Notes under the pieces: model-generated
The model's input: the letters and a program-made list of their open reading frames with translations, nothing else
What the model was told of the DNA's origin: nothing
Databases searched by the model: none
Translations under genes and position numbers: made by a program
Shown: positions 20,950 through 29,709 of the stretch, piece by piece
How the letters are laid out: each line of letters opens with the position of its first letter
Position numbering within the stretch: the first letter of the stretch is position 1
Virus record (IMG/VR): IMGVR_UViG_3300021962_000055
Coordinates: 1-64,000 of that record
Origin: a virus
DNA: 64,000 nucleotides
Direction: 5' to 3' (one strand)

Positions 20950-22383
20950 TTACTGCTCGTCAATGTTTATTACATCGGCTATGAACTGGTCGGTCATAGA
21001 CCGATCCAACCCTCCACCGGGTAGTTGTCGGGAAACCTCTCCGGCCTTGGCTCCAAACAACCTAGACAAGACACCGGCGTTACCACGGGCCTCAACTTCC
21101 ATGCGGATGACGTCTCGATTGTCAGAGATGTTCTTGAACTTGTCGACCAGCGAGAAAAGCCTGTCCATTTCTGACGACAGGGCCGGGTCCAGCCCCTGAC
21201 CCTCCAGCTCTTCAGCAAACCTGGCAAACAAAACACGGCTGGCTTGCATCTCAATCATGGCCTGTAGTACTGCTTGTAGTTGATCCTTGGTGCGTATCTC
21301 TACAGGCAGTTTGAAGCCACAATCGGAATGTTCGCGGAATGCAGGACAACGGGCCGCCAGGTAGCAACTATCACACTGTCGCAGTGGGTTCGATTGATAC
21401 CGGATTACAGGGGTCTCTTCAGGGCTGATTTCAATGTATTCCCCCTGCTCAGACTCACTTTGTGTACCCATTGAAAGGATGCTCTCAATGCCCATAACCG
21501 GTAGTAATACACGGTCACTGTCGTGCCGCTTTTCTAGTTGACCGGTAGCAATAGTTGGTGGCCTCGACACCGCTTTAGGTGGGGTAACCGTTTCATGGGG
21601 TATATCAACTATCTCCCCACTTTCACTGTTTACGAACTCCTCTTCATCACCAATCTCTTGGGGGTCATAGGCCCCAAAAGACTTGGTCTCCCATGCCATC
21701 CAAGAACGAATCGCCAGGGTGCCTAATGCACTCACATCGTCTTCCATGACGGCCTCGTAGTCGACCCCCAAACGGAGGATGTCTGGGCGGTGCTTTTTAC
21801 GTGACGACTCTTTTTGCTGGGCCGGGTAACGGCGTAGTCCGTGCCCGTCCCATACCTGGGTTTCGCCGTAGCGGATAGTAGATGTCCAAGAACCGACGAC
21901 CACGGCGTCCCATGGGAGAGCTTCAATGATGTCTGGCTTGCTGGTGAGCCCAATTAGGTTGGCGTTCCACCGCTGTGACAGCGACCGGATTCTGGGGGTG
22001 GTCTTAGATGTGACGGCCTTGTCCGAGATGGCGGCACGCCCATACCTCTGGCATAGCCAGGCTAATCGTTCCAGATCGTCGTTGTCCGACCATAGGGGGA
22101 TGTACTTATCCCCCATCCAGTCACCGTCATACCCTGGGCGTCCTACAACGTATGTCAGGTCGTCGATGTGCTGGCGTACAAAGTCGGTGTAACGGTTTTC
22201 GTCCTCGTCATTTTCAGACGTGTACAAAAGAACCTCAGCGTTGTTGAACACCGTGGGGATGTGAAACTCTTTGATCTTGGGGATCGGTAGATGGGTAAGG
22301 TTTACAGCCATATGCTTTACGTTGTTAGCGATAAGCATGTTTCTGTGGGCGCCCTTTTCGGCACCGCCTAGGAATACTCTCAC
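20950..22383 (-). CDS. Large unknown protein with Cys cluster, 477 aa
   Basis: Starts at GTG 22383 (MRVFLGGAEKG), which overlaps the previous stop (GTGA) and has GGAGAG upstream; a TTG at 22395 is an alternative. Residues 1-220 alternate strands and helices in a manner suggesting a Rossmann- or TIM-barrel-like fold. A disordered middle follows. The C-terminal third has CDSCYLAARCPAF and a later Cys, so a metal or Fe-S site is likely, then a long helical region. I recognise no named family. As a large protein in an operon with a HAD-like gene it may be enzymatic. Confidence 0.6.
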   Translation of the reverse strand: MRVFLGGAEKGAHRNMLIANNVKHMAVNLTHLPIPKIKEFHIPTVFNNAEVLLYTSENDEDENRYTDFVRQHIDDLTYVVGRPGYDGDWMGDKYIPLWSDNDDLERLAWLCQRYGRAAISDKAVTSKTTPRIRSLSQRWNANLIGLTSKPDIIEALPWDAVVVGSWTSTIRYGETQVWDGHGLRRYPAQQKESSRKKHRPDILRLGVDYEAVMEDDVSALGTLAIRSWMAWETKSFGAYDPQEIGDEEEFVNSESGEIVDIPHETVTPPKAVSRPPTIATGQLEKRHDSDRVLLPVMGIESILSMGTQSESEQGEYIEISPEETPVIRYQSNPLRQCDSCYLAARCPAFREHSDCGFKLPVEIRTKDQLQAVLQAMIEMQASRVLFARFAEELEGQGLDPALSSEMDRLFSLVDKFKNISDNRDVIRMEVEARGNAGVLSRLFGAKAGEVSRQLPGGGLDRSMTDQFIADVINIDEQ

Positions 22384-22853
22384 TCGTCTCTCCAAGTCCG
22401 TTCAGCGGCCTTGAGGGCCTGGGTATCCATCTCGTCTACCAGGTTTCCCCACTCCTTGATCTTCCTACCGGAATCCCATTCCGGGCGCACGATGTATGGT
22501 GCGGCCACCAAAAGGGTAGGGATACCAAGCTTTAGGGTCTCAGCGCATACCCGTGGGTCGTTATCAATGTACCACTCAATGCGACCGGCAGCGGAACCGA
22601 GGCGGTGCACAGTCTCCGCCTTGAGCACCGGGTCCACGTGGTCGACGAAGTCAATCATTGATGCCTTGAACTGCTCTCGTTTGAGCCAGTCCGTGAACAA
22701 CGCTCGATCATATTGCTCGTTACAGACAAGGAGAATCCGGCCCATGTACTTATCGAACATGGCCCCCCAAATGGCTCTGCCATTTGTATCAGGTTGCCTA
22801 GTGACTAGCGAGTCCGCAGGGCGGGCCAGCACGTCAAAGTTAAATACGATCAC
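22380..22853 (-). CDS. HAD-like phosphatase-type protein, 157 aa
   Basis: A 157-residue protein with HAD-like features: an N-terminal VFNFDVL motif, and IDNDPRVCAETLKLGIPTLLVAAPY near the C-terminus, typical of phage HAD-related proteins. The classical DxD nucleophile pair is not clean (NFD), so activity is uncertain. GTG 22853 overlaps the previous stop. CTAG-TGA-CTAG lies in its first codons (22798-22808). Confidence 0.6.
   Translation of the reverse strand: MIVFNFDVLARPADSLVTRQPDTNGRAIWGAMFDKYMGRILLVCNEQYDRALFTDWLKREQFKASMIDFVDHVDPVLKAETVHRLGSAAGRIEWYIDNDPRVCAETLKLGIPTLLVAAPYIVRPEWDSGRKIKEWGNLVDEMDTQALKAAERTWRDE
22798..22808. repeat. Outlying CTAG-TGA-CTAG motif
   Basis: An exact match to the CTAG-YNR-CTAG motif, the only exact one that I found outside the first 12 kb. 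It lies inside the HAD-like gene about 45 nt after its start, so position relative to a start codon resembles the copies at 4417 and 5505. Confidence 0.6.
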
Positions 22854-23308
22854 CCGTCATACATCCCTTTGGCCTTGCGGGCCTGATGGATTACGAAGGC
22901 AGACGCTGGGCAGTAATGGCAAAGGTACTGTTGGCTCTCTTTAGGTACGCCAAACGTGCGACCAATCGACTTTGACGAGTCCTCGTAGTCTGGACACATC
23001 CCAGAGGGGCGATTGTGCTTATTGAAGCACCGCAGGGCGTCTACCTTGAGATCGTCACGGAGTTCACGTACTTCCCACTCATTCTTGAGAAGCTCTTTTT
23101 GAACTGCTGTTTCATCGCCAAGCTTCTCCCAGGTATCTTCGTCAACGCGGAAGATTAGAGAACTATGGGCATCAGGATTGGGGTCCTTAGACTGACCGAG
23201 GTGCCTTTTGATGAGCTCTTGTAGCTCCATGTCATAGTCAGGCTGACCTTCGTAGTCACGCATCTTGTACATTGTGCCGCATGAGCGGCAGGCCAAAAGC
23301 CTGGGCAT
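22850..23308 (-). CDS. Cys-rich conserved phage protein, 152 aa
   Basis: A 152-residue protein with Cys pairs at both ends (CRSC near residue 7; CHYC near 128) and a further Cys pair in the middle (CFNKHNRPSGMC). This pattern suggests zinc or Fe-S binding. The middle has a predicted coiled region. Start ATG 23308 follows AGGAGCACAAC. No function is known to me. Confidence 0.6.
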   Translation of the reverse strand: MPRLLACRSCGTMYKMRDYEGQPDYDMELQELIKRHLGQSKDPNPDAHSSLIFRVDEDTWEKLGDETAVQKELLKNEWEVRELRDDLKVDALRCFNKHNRPSGMCPDYEDSSKSIGRTFGVPKESQQYLCHYCPASAFVIHQARKAKGMYDG

Positions 23309-23330
23309 GTTGTGCTCCTAGTGAGGGTTG

Positions 23331-23564
23331 TCAGTCCTCAGCGTAGCCGCTTTCGTACTCGTGGTCAAGCACCTTTGGTGTTACACCCTGGAGAAAATCA
23401 GTTACGTTGTACTGGGCTTGAAGCTGACCGGAGCGAACCATTACGTTAGGGTCTTTGTCGAGCTCTCCACCGCGTCCTGGGGTGAGGCTCTTCAAGCGCC
23501 CGTCGTTTAGGCCTGAATGAAGATCGTTATTCATTGAGCGTGAGTTGTTAACGGCCATAATCAT
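23331..23564 (-). CDS. Hypothetical protein, 77 aa
   Basis: A 77-residue, probably disordered protein (MIMAVNNSRSMNN) without a recognised family. ATG 23564 overlaps the stop of the upstream gene (ATGA). It is the last of a run of small minus-strand genes (23331-26643) that look like virion accessory or scaffold-like proteins, though nothing proves it. Confidence 0.5.
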   Translation of the reverse strand: MIMAVNNSRSMNNDLHSGLNDGRLKSLTPGRGGELDKDPNVMVRSGQLQAQYNVTDFLQGVTPKVLDHEYESGYAED

Positions 23565-24382
23565 TTCTTCTTTCTAGAGGTGGACCTGCGAGTGGGCTGC
23601 TTGGCAGGGGTTGGTGGTACAAAGTCGTCTGGCATTCCTGTTACTCGGGCCTGAGCACTGCCGGGCTTAGGGACCGTAGGTAACCCTTTGCGGTAATCTA
23701 GGTCAGGGTCAAACGGGGTGTTAGATGGGTTATCTCCTGTGAGCGGGCTATCTAGCATCTTGATGACCCATGCAGCGGCTTGGGACACACCACCAGCACC
23801 AAGGTTGGGGTTCTTTTCTGTGGTGCGTGGGTCACTAAACGGTTCGGGGATGTCGAGCATCCCTAGAGCTTCCCCGTGCTTTGGTTCGTGGGGTTTACCA
23901 TGGAACATATCTCGTCCAACAATCGCGATAAAGTTAGCCCTACCACGACGAGCACCAGCGGTACGCGTGGCTGCCTCTGCCTGAGCGGCCTGAGCCTCTC
24001 GGGCGAGCGTTTCTTGTTGGGCCCTTTGCTTCTTTTTAAACCGCCAATCCACGGTTGCTCCTATCGCTGAACCGGCTAATGAACCTAACGTGTTAGATAC
24101 ATTGGCAAGTGTAGCCCAGTTGTGTCCACCGGGGTTGGACCTCCCGCCTCCACCGTAGGACTCAAGACCTGCTGAGCCAGACCCCATCCAACGCCCAGCG
24201 GGTGACGACGTCGCACCGCCCCTGCCTTGGATTCCTTCGGCCAACCCAGAGTTATCGGTTAGAAGTCCGTACCGTCCGTAATCAAAGAAGCGGGGATCGC
24301 TGCCTGCCACGTGGCGCATACGTACATCCCAGCCACTTTGAAGGCCAGTTGCTGACATCTGTGTCTTTGGTGCATCAGCCAT
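23561..24382 (-). CDS. Hypothetical Gly/Arg-rich protein, 273 aa
   Basis: A 273-residue protein with a Gly/Ser-rich N-terminal third, a helical middle (KKKQRAQQETLAREAQAAQA) and a Pro/basic C-terminus ending RSTSRKKK. ATG 24382 is preferred over GTG 24397 because GGAG lies 9 nt upstream and it follows the previous stop. A GxxxG-like stretch (GSLAGSAIGATV) might insert in a membrane. Function unknown. Confidence 0.55.
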   Translation of the reverse strand: MADAPKTQMSATGLQSGWDVRMRHVAGSDPRFFDYGRYGLLTDNSGLAEGIQGRGGATSSPAGRWMGSGSAGLESYGGGGRSNPGGHNWATLANVSNTLGSLAGSAIGATVDWRFKKKQRAQQETLAREAQAAQAEAATRTAGARRGRANFIAIVGRDMFHGKPHEPKHGEALGMLDIPEPFSDPRTTEKNPNLGAGGVSQAAAWVIKMLDSPLTGDNPSNTPFDPDLDYRKGLPTVPKPGSAQARVTGMPDDFVPPTPAKQPTRRSTSRKKK

Positions 24383-24384
24383 GA

Positions 24385-24684
24385 TTAGGCGCTCCACAAA
24401 CTATTCATTGAGTACCGACCTGAACCGGAGAACGAACCGTCCTCGAAGGCTTCGTGCATAACGGGCATGCCAGATATCCATGACCTGTAAGACGGTGCTC
24501 CATACCTGCTCATGTTTAGGACACTGAAGATGTCGGGCGACTGCTTGGCGAATCCATTGCGCTTTGGGAAGAGCTGCTGGGGTACGACAGGGCGTGTTTT
24601 CCTAATGGTCTCCGGGTCGCTAATCGCGCTCTGGAGAGCCAGGTCAACAAGCATCTCTTGTCGGGTAGCCCAGGGCTTCGCCAT
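24385..24684 (-). CDS. Hypothetical protein, 99 aa
   Basis: A 99-residue basic protein without a recognised domain. It is coupled to its upstream neighbour by a TGATG junction. The sequence is rich in Ser, Pro and aromatic residues in its C-terminal half, as is common for phage structural accessory proteins. Confidence 0.5.
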   Translation of the reverse strand: MAKPWATRQEMLVDLALQSAISDPETIRKTRPVVPQQLFPKRNGFAKQSPDIFSVLNMSRYGAPSYRSWISGMPVMHEAFEDGSFSGSGRYSMNSLWSA

Positions 24685-24890
24685 CAGTAGTCTTTCTTTA
24701 CCTGCAGGGTAGGTCGCTCTTTTTTGCCGCCAAATACTTGGTGTACACGAGCAGCAATGGCGTCACCCATCGAACCGATTGCCTCCCCAGCCTGTTGCCC
24801 AGCAAGGGCTTCACGGCTAACTGGAATACGGGATCCTGGGACAATGGGCTTTCCATTTGCCCATAGACCACGGTTACGTGGAGCTGCCAT
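24684..24890 (-). CDS. Hypothetical protein, 68 aa
   Basis: A 68-residue basic protein (MAAPRNRGLWANGK) with a short helical segment in the middle and a Lys-rich C-terminus. No family is recognised. It shares one base with the next gene (TGATG). Confidence 0.5.
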   Translation of the reverse strand: MAAPRNRGLWANGKPIVPGSRIPVSREALAGQQAGEAIGSMGDAIAARVHQVFGGKKERPTLQVKKDY

Positions 24891-24912
24891 TGTAGTTACC
24901 TCGTCTCTCTAA

Positions 24913-25260
24913 TCAGTCGTAAACGCCAAACATACCCTTTGCTGAGGGCATGAAGCGTGGGCCATTACGTTTTGCTGCTTTAGCTGGTTTTCCTAGACTT
25001 GCCAATTTTTGACCGGCGGCCTCTGTTTCAGCAGTCCTGTTATTCATAGGGGAGAACGGATCAGAAAAACTGCTGACGTCGTTGCCGTATACCCCAGTCC
25101 AATTGCCTTGCTGACCTTGCTGTACCTGTCGGATTGACTCAATGTTTTTACGTGCTGAACGTGGTGATGTGATACCGTGAGCCTTGGCTGTCTCCATATC
25201 ACCAGCGGTTAGTTGTGGCCGTTTGTTACGGCCAAGGATACTGCGCATGAACTTAGCCAT
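24913..25260 (-). CDS. Hypothetical basic protein, 115 aa
   Basis: A 115-residue basic protein (MAKFMRSILGRNKRPQL) predicted to be largely disordered, with Gln- and Asn-rich segments. No recognised family. It belongs to the run of small Lys/Arg-rich genes on the minus strand. Confidence 0.5.
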   Translation of the reverse strand: MAKFMRSILGRNKRPQLTAGDMETAKAHGITSPRSARKNIESIRQVQQGQQGNWTGVYGNDVSSFSDPFSPMNNRTAETEAAGQKLASLGKPAKAAKRNGPRFMPSAKGMFGVYD

Positions 25261-25287
25261 TACTTTCCTCTTTTCTTGGTAACTCGA

Positions 25288-25815
25288 TCACTTAGGTGGT
25301 CTTGATGGTCTTGCAGGTTGGTTTTCATTACCCTTACCTTTAAAGGGCACATTTTTTAGTGGCTTAGACGTATCAACACGCTCTTTAGAATCCCTTGCTG
25401 GTACTGTCGAAGAACCGGATGCCTTACCTTTTTTATCAAAGGATACTTTGCCCCTGTCTACTGCCTCGGGGGTCATGTTACGGTAAGCAAGTTCGTTGTG
25501 GATATCCTTCATCTTTTTATTGTCTGCATAACCCATTTTGTCTTGGTGTGAAGGGTCATTCTTTGCTCTCTTGTAATGGTCAATCAACTGGCGGTCGTCC
25601 ATTGCGTTCAAGTCAGCTTTTGAGTAGCGGTCAACACTTGCATCAACGTTTCCGTTTGCGAGACGCTTAACTGAATCTTTTGCGGGTGCTGGCTTTGACG
25701 AAGAACCTTTGCTGGTTGTTTCAGGTGGGCGGGTAGTACGACGAGGGGGCGATGCCGGTGGCCTCTTTTCGTCTTTCTTAACTTCTGCTTTTGCTTTACT
25801 ATTCTTTTTAAACAT
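25288..25815 (-). CDS. Lys/Pro-rich disordered protein, 175 aa
   Basis: A 175-residue, highly charged, low-complexity protein (N-terminus MFKKNSKAKAEVKKDEKRP). One ordered-looking helical segment (about residues 65-110) lies between Pro- and Ser-rich tails. No family is recognised; a DNA- or scaffold-binding role would fit the composition. Confidence 0.5.
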   Translation of the reverse strand: MFKKNSKAKAEVKKDEKRPPASPPRRTTRPPETTSKGSSSKPAPAKDSVKRLANGNVDASVDRYSKADLNAMDDRQLIDHYKRAKNDPSHQDKMGYADNKKMKDIHNELAYRNMTPEAVDRGKVSFDKKGKASGSSTVPARDSKERVDTSKPLKNVPFKGKGNENQPARPSRPPK

Positions 25816-25820
25816 AATGA

Positions 25821-25994
25821 TTACCCTTTCTTTTTATCCCTTTTCTTAATAGCGGCGTTAGCCGCTTTAACGGCTTTAGCATCGTCTCCTGTAGATTTTA
25901 GCACCTTGTTAGCTACCGTTGCCCACTGCTTCTTTTCGGCTGGGGTATCGGCTTTCTTGTTCTTTTTCTTAGCGTCCGATGGTTTCCAAGGCAT
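25821..25994 (-). CDS. Small MPWKPSDA-type phage protein, 57 aa
   Basis: A 57-residue frame starting MPWKPSDAKKKNKKAD and containing QWATVANKVL and KAVKAANAAI. This is the pattern of a small conserved protein widespread in tailed phages and their prophages, of unknown function. The start at 25994 and stop at 25821 fill a gap that is otherwise empty. Confidence 0.75.
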   Translation of the reverse strand: MPWKPSDAKKKNKKADTPAEKKQWATVANKVLKSTGDDAKAVKAANAAIKKRDKKKG

Positions 25995-25996
25995 AA

Positions 25997-26494
25997 TTAT
26001 CTCCAGGGTGGGGCCAAGGTTTTTAACCTAGATTGGCGTTCTCTATCGATGACTTCTTGCTGTGGGCGCTCGAGCCCACGTGGGATCCCTCGTGGCCCAG
26101 CCTTACCATCGTTGGTAAGGCGCACCGGCTCAGCTCCGGGAGGTGCAAACTTCTGGCCGACTGACTGTAGTTGTAGCCCTGTGTACAGGTTAAACTCATC
26201 TGGCCAAATGTAATCACCTTGGTTGATCCGCTCACCTTTGTGCACACCTCGACTGTATGGTCGAGTGTTGGTGCGAGCCACGGCGTTAAGTAGTTTGTCC
26301 TGTCGCCGGTTAGACGACATGGTGCCCAAGTACCCATCTGGGTACTGGGCATCTGGGCTAGCTCCGAAGGCAGCCAGGCGAGCGTCCTTGGCATTACGGA
26401 ATACCGGGGCAGGACCAAGAGCGGCTTGGGTGTCGTTGGCATACGGGTCGTAACCACCACCCCAGTCACTAAAGGTCTGTTGGTTAGCGGGCAT
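25997..26494 (-). CDS. Hypothetical protein, 165 aa
   Basis: A 165-residue protein (MPANQQTFSDWGGGYDP) rich in Gly, Pro, Asn and Arg, probably extended or disordered. It shares one base with the upstream stop (TAATG). No recognised domain. Confidence 0.5.
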   Translation of the reverse strand: MPANQQTFSDWGGGYDPYANDTQAALGPAPVFRNAKDARLAAFGASPDAQYPDGYLGTMSSNRRQDKLLNAVARTNTRPYSRGVHKGERINQGDYIWPDEFNLYTGLQLQSVGQKFAPPGAEPVRLTNDGKAGPRGIPRGLERPQQEVIDRERQSRLKTLAPPWR

Positions 26495-26643
26495 TAATCC
26501 TCTTTAAGGCCAAAGCGAACCTGTTCGCGCTTCTTGGATTTGCTTTCCCGGACGATCTCTTCCTCGTACCAGTCGTCATATTGGTCGTCGTAATCTGGGC
26601 TGTTGGCTAGGTTACGAAGTTCGCTTTGTGTCTTGTTACGCAT
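26494..26643 (-). CDS. Small charged protein, 49 aa
   Basis: A 49-residue frame starting MRNKTQSELRNLANSPDYD with an acidic middle and a basic end. The start follows GTAAGGACC and the TAA stop shares a base with the next ATG. Its coupling to a neighbour makes it more likely than chance to be real. Function unknown. Confidence 0.6.
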   Translation of the reverse strand: MRNKTQSELRNLANSPDYDDQYDDWYEEEIVRESKSKKREQVRFGLKED

Positions 26644-26692
26644 GGTCCTTACTTGTTGTTAATCACCCTACGTCGGTGCTGGTTTCTACTGC

Positions 26693-29641
26693 CTATTGAC
26701 CGAACTGAATACTGTTAAGTTGGTTAATACCCATTCCACGGCGCTTGGCAACACCACTAGCGCGTACCGTTACATCGGTATCAGATTCGCTGAGCTGAGG
26801 AGCTTGAGGTGTGCCACCTTGTGGTGCCCCACGACGAGCCATACCTAGCGACCCTACTGATACACGGCGTGCCATATCACTCATACTCTCACCTTCTAGT
26901 GGCATGCGGGCAAATGCACCTGAACGCTTTCCTGCAACGAGGGCGTCAGCACGGCGGATGTTCTCCATACGCTGTTCTTGTGACTGTTCTTGTGGGGCTG
27001 GGGTGGATGTTGGTATAGGAGAAGCGAGAGTTGAAGCTTGAGATGTGTACCCAGCAGATCTATTAAACTGAATGTCGTTAACGTTTTTAAAGTAGGGGTT
27101 GCCAGTTGGGTTGACCTCTTTAAAGTAGGGGCCGCCGGTTGGTTTGTCCTCATCTTTAGGTGGCGTTGTGGGGATACTAACTACATATCGTTTGTTGAAA
27201 TCTGCGTCACTGGAAGGCTTTAACAAGGCTCCGGTGATTGACCTAGCTGGGATACCAGTTTGGTCTACTTCAAACTGTTCAACGTCAGCACCGAGCATAC
27301 GGCTTGTTACCGCTTCTGCGTCTCCAGTCAACATTGCCCTGTTTGGACCAGTGGCCCCTCCCATTTTGGCTCCAAGAGCATACGGGTCCATTTCATGAGC
27401 GGCCACAAACCCTGCGGTGTCATAGTCCGTCTCGGCGTTGGGGCCCTCACGTAGTGATTTGTAAGCTTGACGTGGGACTTCGTCCTCAGCAATCCGCTTA
27501 GCCACGGCCTTACGTGACCTAGCTTGTTCGGCCTTGCTTGGAGCCTTGGGCATACCCTTTTGCCTTTCGGCCTTCTTGGTTGCTTCAAGGTCAGCGTCAC
27601 GCTTAGCCAGATCCTCAGGAGAAAGGATCGTGCGCTTAGGGATTAGGTACGTGGACAACCGGTCGGCGTAAGCTGGTACTTCTTCACCAGCTTTTTGAGG
27701 GAACATTTCAACAAGCTCGTCAGCAGTTGGGATGTTGGTCCTAACGTTGACTGTGCCTCCGCCAGCTTTTGGAACCCTGGTCATCTGACCTTTTACAGAG
27801 GTGGAGGTGCCACGCCTTTCCCGGAGAATGTTTAGATCTTCACCCGAGGTTGTTACAGCTTCAGTTCCCTCGGTAATTACATCTTCCTTACGCTTACGGA
27901 GTTCGTCTGCTGCGGCAAGACGGCGAGCTGCGTCCATCCGACTTATTCCCTGTTGCTTAGCGAGTTCGGCAACATCGGAACCAAACTCATCTACGTTGGT
28001 CTGCTCCATGACAGTTGGCCCAGGTAGTGGGTCTTTTCTCTTGCTTGGGCGTCGACCAGTGAATGAAGCTGGCTTGCCTTTCTTGAGAATCGCAGCCTGA
28101 ATTTCCCTTACCTTTTGCTCTCCTTCCAGGCCCGACACATCACGGACTGGGATCTGTGGAGAATTGGTATACGGGGTGTACTCAGGATCCATCGGATCGC
28201 GAACTTCTTTTAGGGGATTGACCAATTCAAAAGCGCCTGAATCGGTCTGGGTTACTTGTGTAGCGGGGTTAGCCGTGTCTGCTGGTTTGGGTTGGCCTGT
28301 TTGCCGGTCAGTTCCAACATCCCAAGAACCAACAACTGCGCCTAGGGCGGTGCCACCTACTCGACGAGTAATGGCGTCAGCACCCTTTAGTAGGGCACCA
28401 CCTGAACGGGAGCCGGGACCAATGATTCCGCCTAGCTGGTTGTCTCTCAAAAACTTCTGCAGTTGAGGAGGCATGCCACTGGGGTTAGCCGCTCCAGTAG
28501 CTGCGGTGTCCCCCGAAGCTGCGCGGTTAATGCGCATACGCCTTGGACCAGACGGGCGCCCGGGTACAGGAGTTACTTCGGGCTGTAGGTCGCTAGCGCC
28601 AGTTACGTCTGCCAATGACATCGTGGAAACGCCGTCCCTAGATGCCATCGGACGATTAGCTGCGTTGCTAGAGCGGATAACACGACCTGGTGTGGGGGGT
28701 GTTACTGCACGTTGTTCTACTTGAGCAGTGGGTGCGCTTCCCTCGACGGGGATGGTCATTGATTCTGGGCTACCGCTTTCTAACCCAAGATCTTTATTGG
28801 TGCGGGCAACTAGTTCATTGAAGGTTCCGACCATACGTCGGACTTTGTTTTCTTCGCGGGCCTCTCGTGCTTGCGGAGTAGATGTAATAGCCGAAACACC
28901 TAGGTCTTTACCGGAATCTTTAGTAGTTAGAGCTTGCGGCTGAACAAATGGGCGCTGGGGTTTTCCGGAGCGTGTTTCTCCAGACCAAAACCGCTGTTCT
29001 GCAACTAGTTCTCCCACGGTCTTTGCACGTGGAATGGCTGTACTCCTACGTGAAGATGTGGGGGCAGCAGGTTGTGCTGATCGTGCTGGACTTGGGGTCC
29101 TTGCAGCAGCACCACCCTCTTCTAGGCCTTTAGTGGTGGGGCCAAAAGAGCGACGGGTTCCACGTGGTTGAGGTCCAAGCACATCAGAAACTGCTCTGCT
29201 TACTAACCCAGTACCAGCTAAATCTTGGTTCTCGATGTCTTCGTAGTCTTCGATGTCACCGAGGTCTTCTGAGGTACCAGCAGCAATGTCCCTCTTAGCA
29301 CCGGTAACATCAACCGGGGCTAATCCTACATCTTGTAGAAAAGCAGGGTCGATTCCAGAACTAGCGAGGATCTCGTTGTAGGTATCGGGGTCATACTCGG
29401 GGTGGTCTGGGTTCCTGAGGTTTTCAAGTGATGAAAAGGAATCAGTAGAAGGGTCGTAATAATCACTTTCAAAAGTGGCCATACGAGCAACCTGCTGTTG
29501 CCTAAAATTGCGAACTGCTTCGTCGGCAGCTTTCTGTGCTGCCTTAGTTGGCTGACCTTTGGTCGTGTACCCCTTACTGCGTACAGTATCCTTTACTGCC
29601 TTAGCAAGCGGATCAACAGTCTTTCTTTTCCTTGCGGCCAT
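26693..29641 (-). CDS. Giant disordered protein, 982 aa
   Basis: A 982-residue Pro/Ser/Thr/Arg-rich protein, by far the largest in this region, with no recognised domain or membrane segment. It has several charged low-complexity tracts and a tandem repeat near the C-terminus (PTGGPYFKEVN then PTGNPYFKNVN; DNA period 33 nt at 27086-27151). It could be a virion or nucleoid-associated structural protein. The length and operon position argue against noise. The start, ATG 29641, has GAGG about 8 nt upstream. Confidence 0.6.
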   Translation of the reverse strand: MAARKRKTVDPLAKAVKDTVRSKGYTTKGQPTKAAQKAADEAVRNFRQQQVARMATFESDYYDPSTDSFSSLENLRNPDHPEYDPDTYNEILASSGIDPAFLQDVGLAPVDVTGAKRDIAAGTSEDLGDIEDYEDIENQDLAGTGLVSRAVSDVLGPQPRGTRRSFGPTTKGLEEGGAAARTPSPARSAQPAAPTSSRRSTAIPRAKTVGELVAEQRFWSGETRSGKPQRPFVQPQALTTKDSGKDLGVSAITSTPQAREAREENKVRRMVGTFNELVARTNKDLGLESGSPESMTIPVEGSAPTAQVEQRAVTPPTPGRVIRSSNAANRPMASRDGVSTMSLADVTGASDLQPEVTPVPGRPSGPRRMRINRAASGDTAATGAANPSGMPPQLQKFLRDNQLGGIIGPGSRSGGALLKGADAITRRVGGTALGAVVGSWDVGTDRQTGQPKPADTANPATQVTQTDSGAFELVNPLKEVRDPMDPEYTPYTNSPQIPVRDVSGLEGEQKVREIQAAILKKGKPASFTGRRPSKRKDPLPGPTVMEQTNVDEFGSDVAELAKQQGISRMDAARRLAAADELRKRKEDVITEGTEAVTTSGEDLNILRERRGTSTSVKGQMTRVPKAGGGTVNVRTNIPTADELVEMFPQKAGEEVPAYADRLSTYLIPKRTILSPEDLAKRDADLEATKKAERQKGMPKAPSKAEQARSRKAVAKRIAEDEVPRQAYKSLREGPNAETDYDTAGFVAAHEMDPYALGAKMGGATGPNRAMLTGDAEAVTSRMLGADVEQFEVDQTGIPARSITGALLKPSSDADFNKRYVVSIPTTPPKDEDKPTGGPYFKEVNPTGNPYFKNVNDIQFNRSAGYTSQASTLASPIPTSTPAPQEQSQEQRMENIRRADALVAGKRSGAFARMPLEGESMSDMARRVSVGSLGMARRGAPQGGTPQAPQLSESDTDVTVRASGVAKRRGMGINQLNSIQFGQ

Positions 29642-29709
29642 TCATACACCTCGCAAAACGGGAATCGCTAACTAAGATATTACCACTTATTGGTGAGCCC
29701 TAATGAGGG

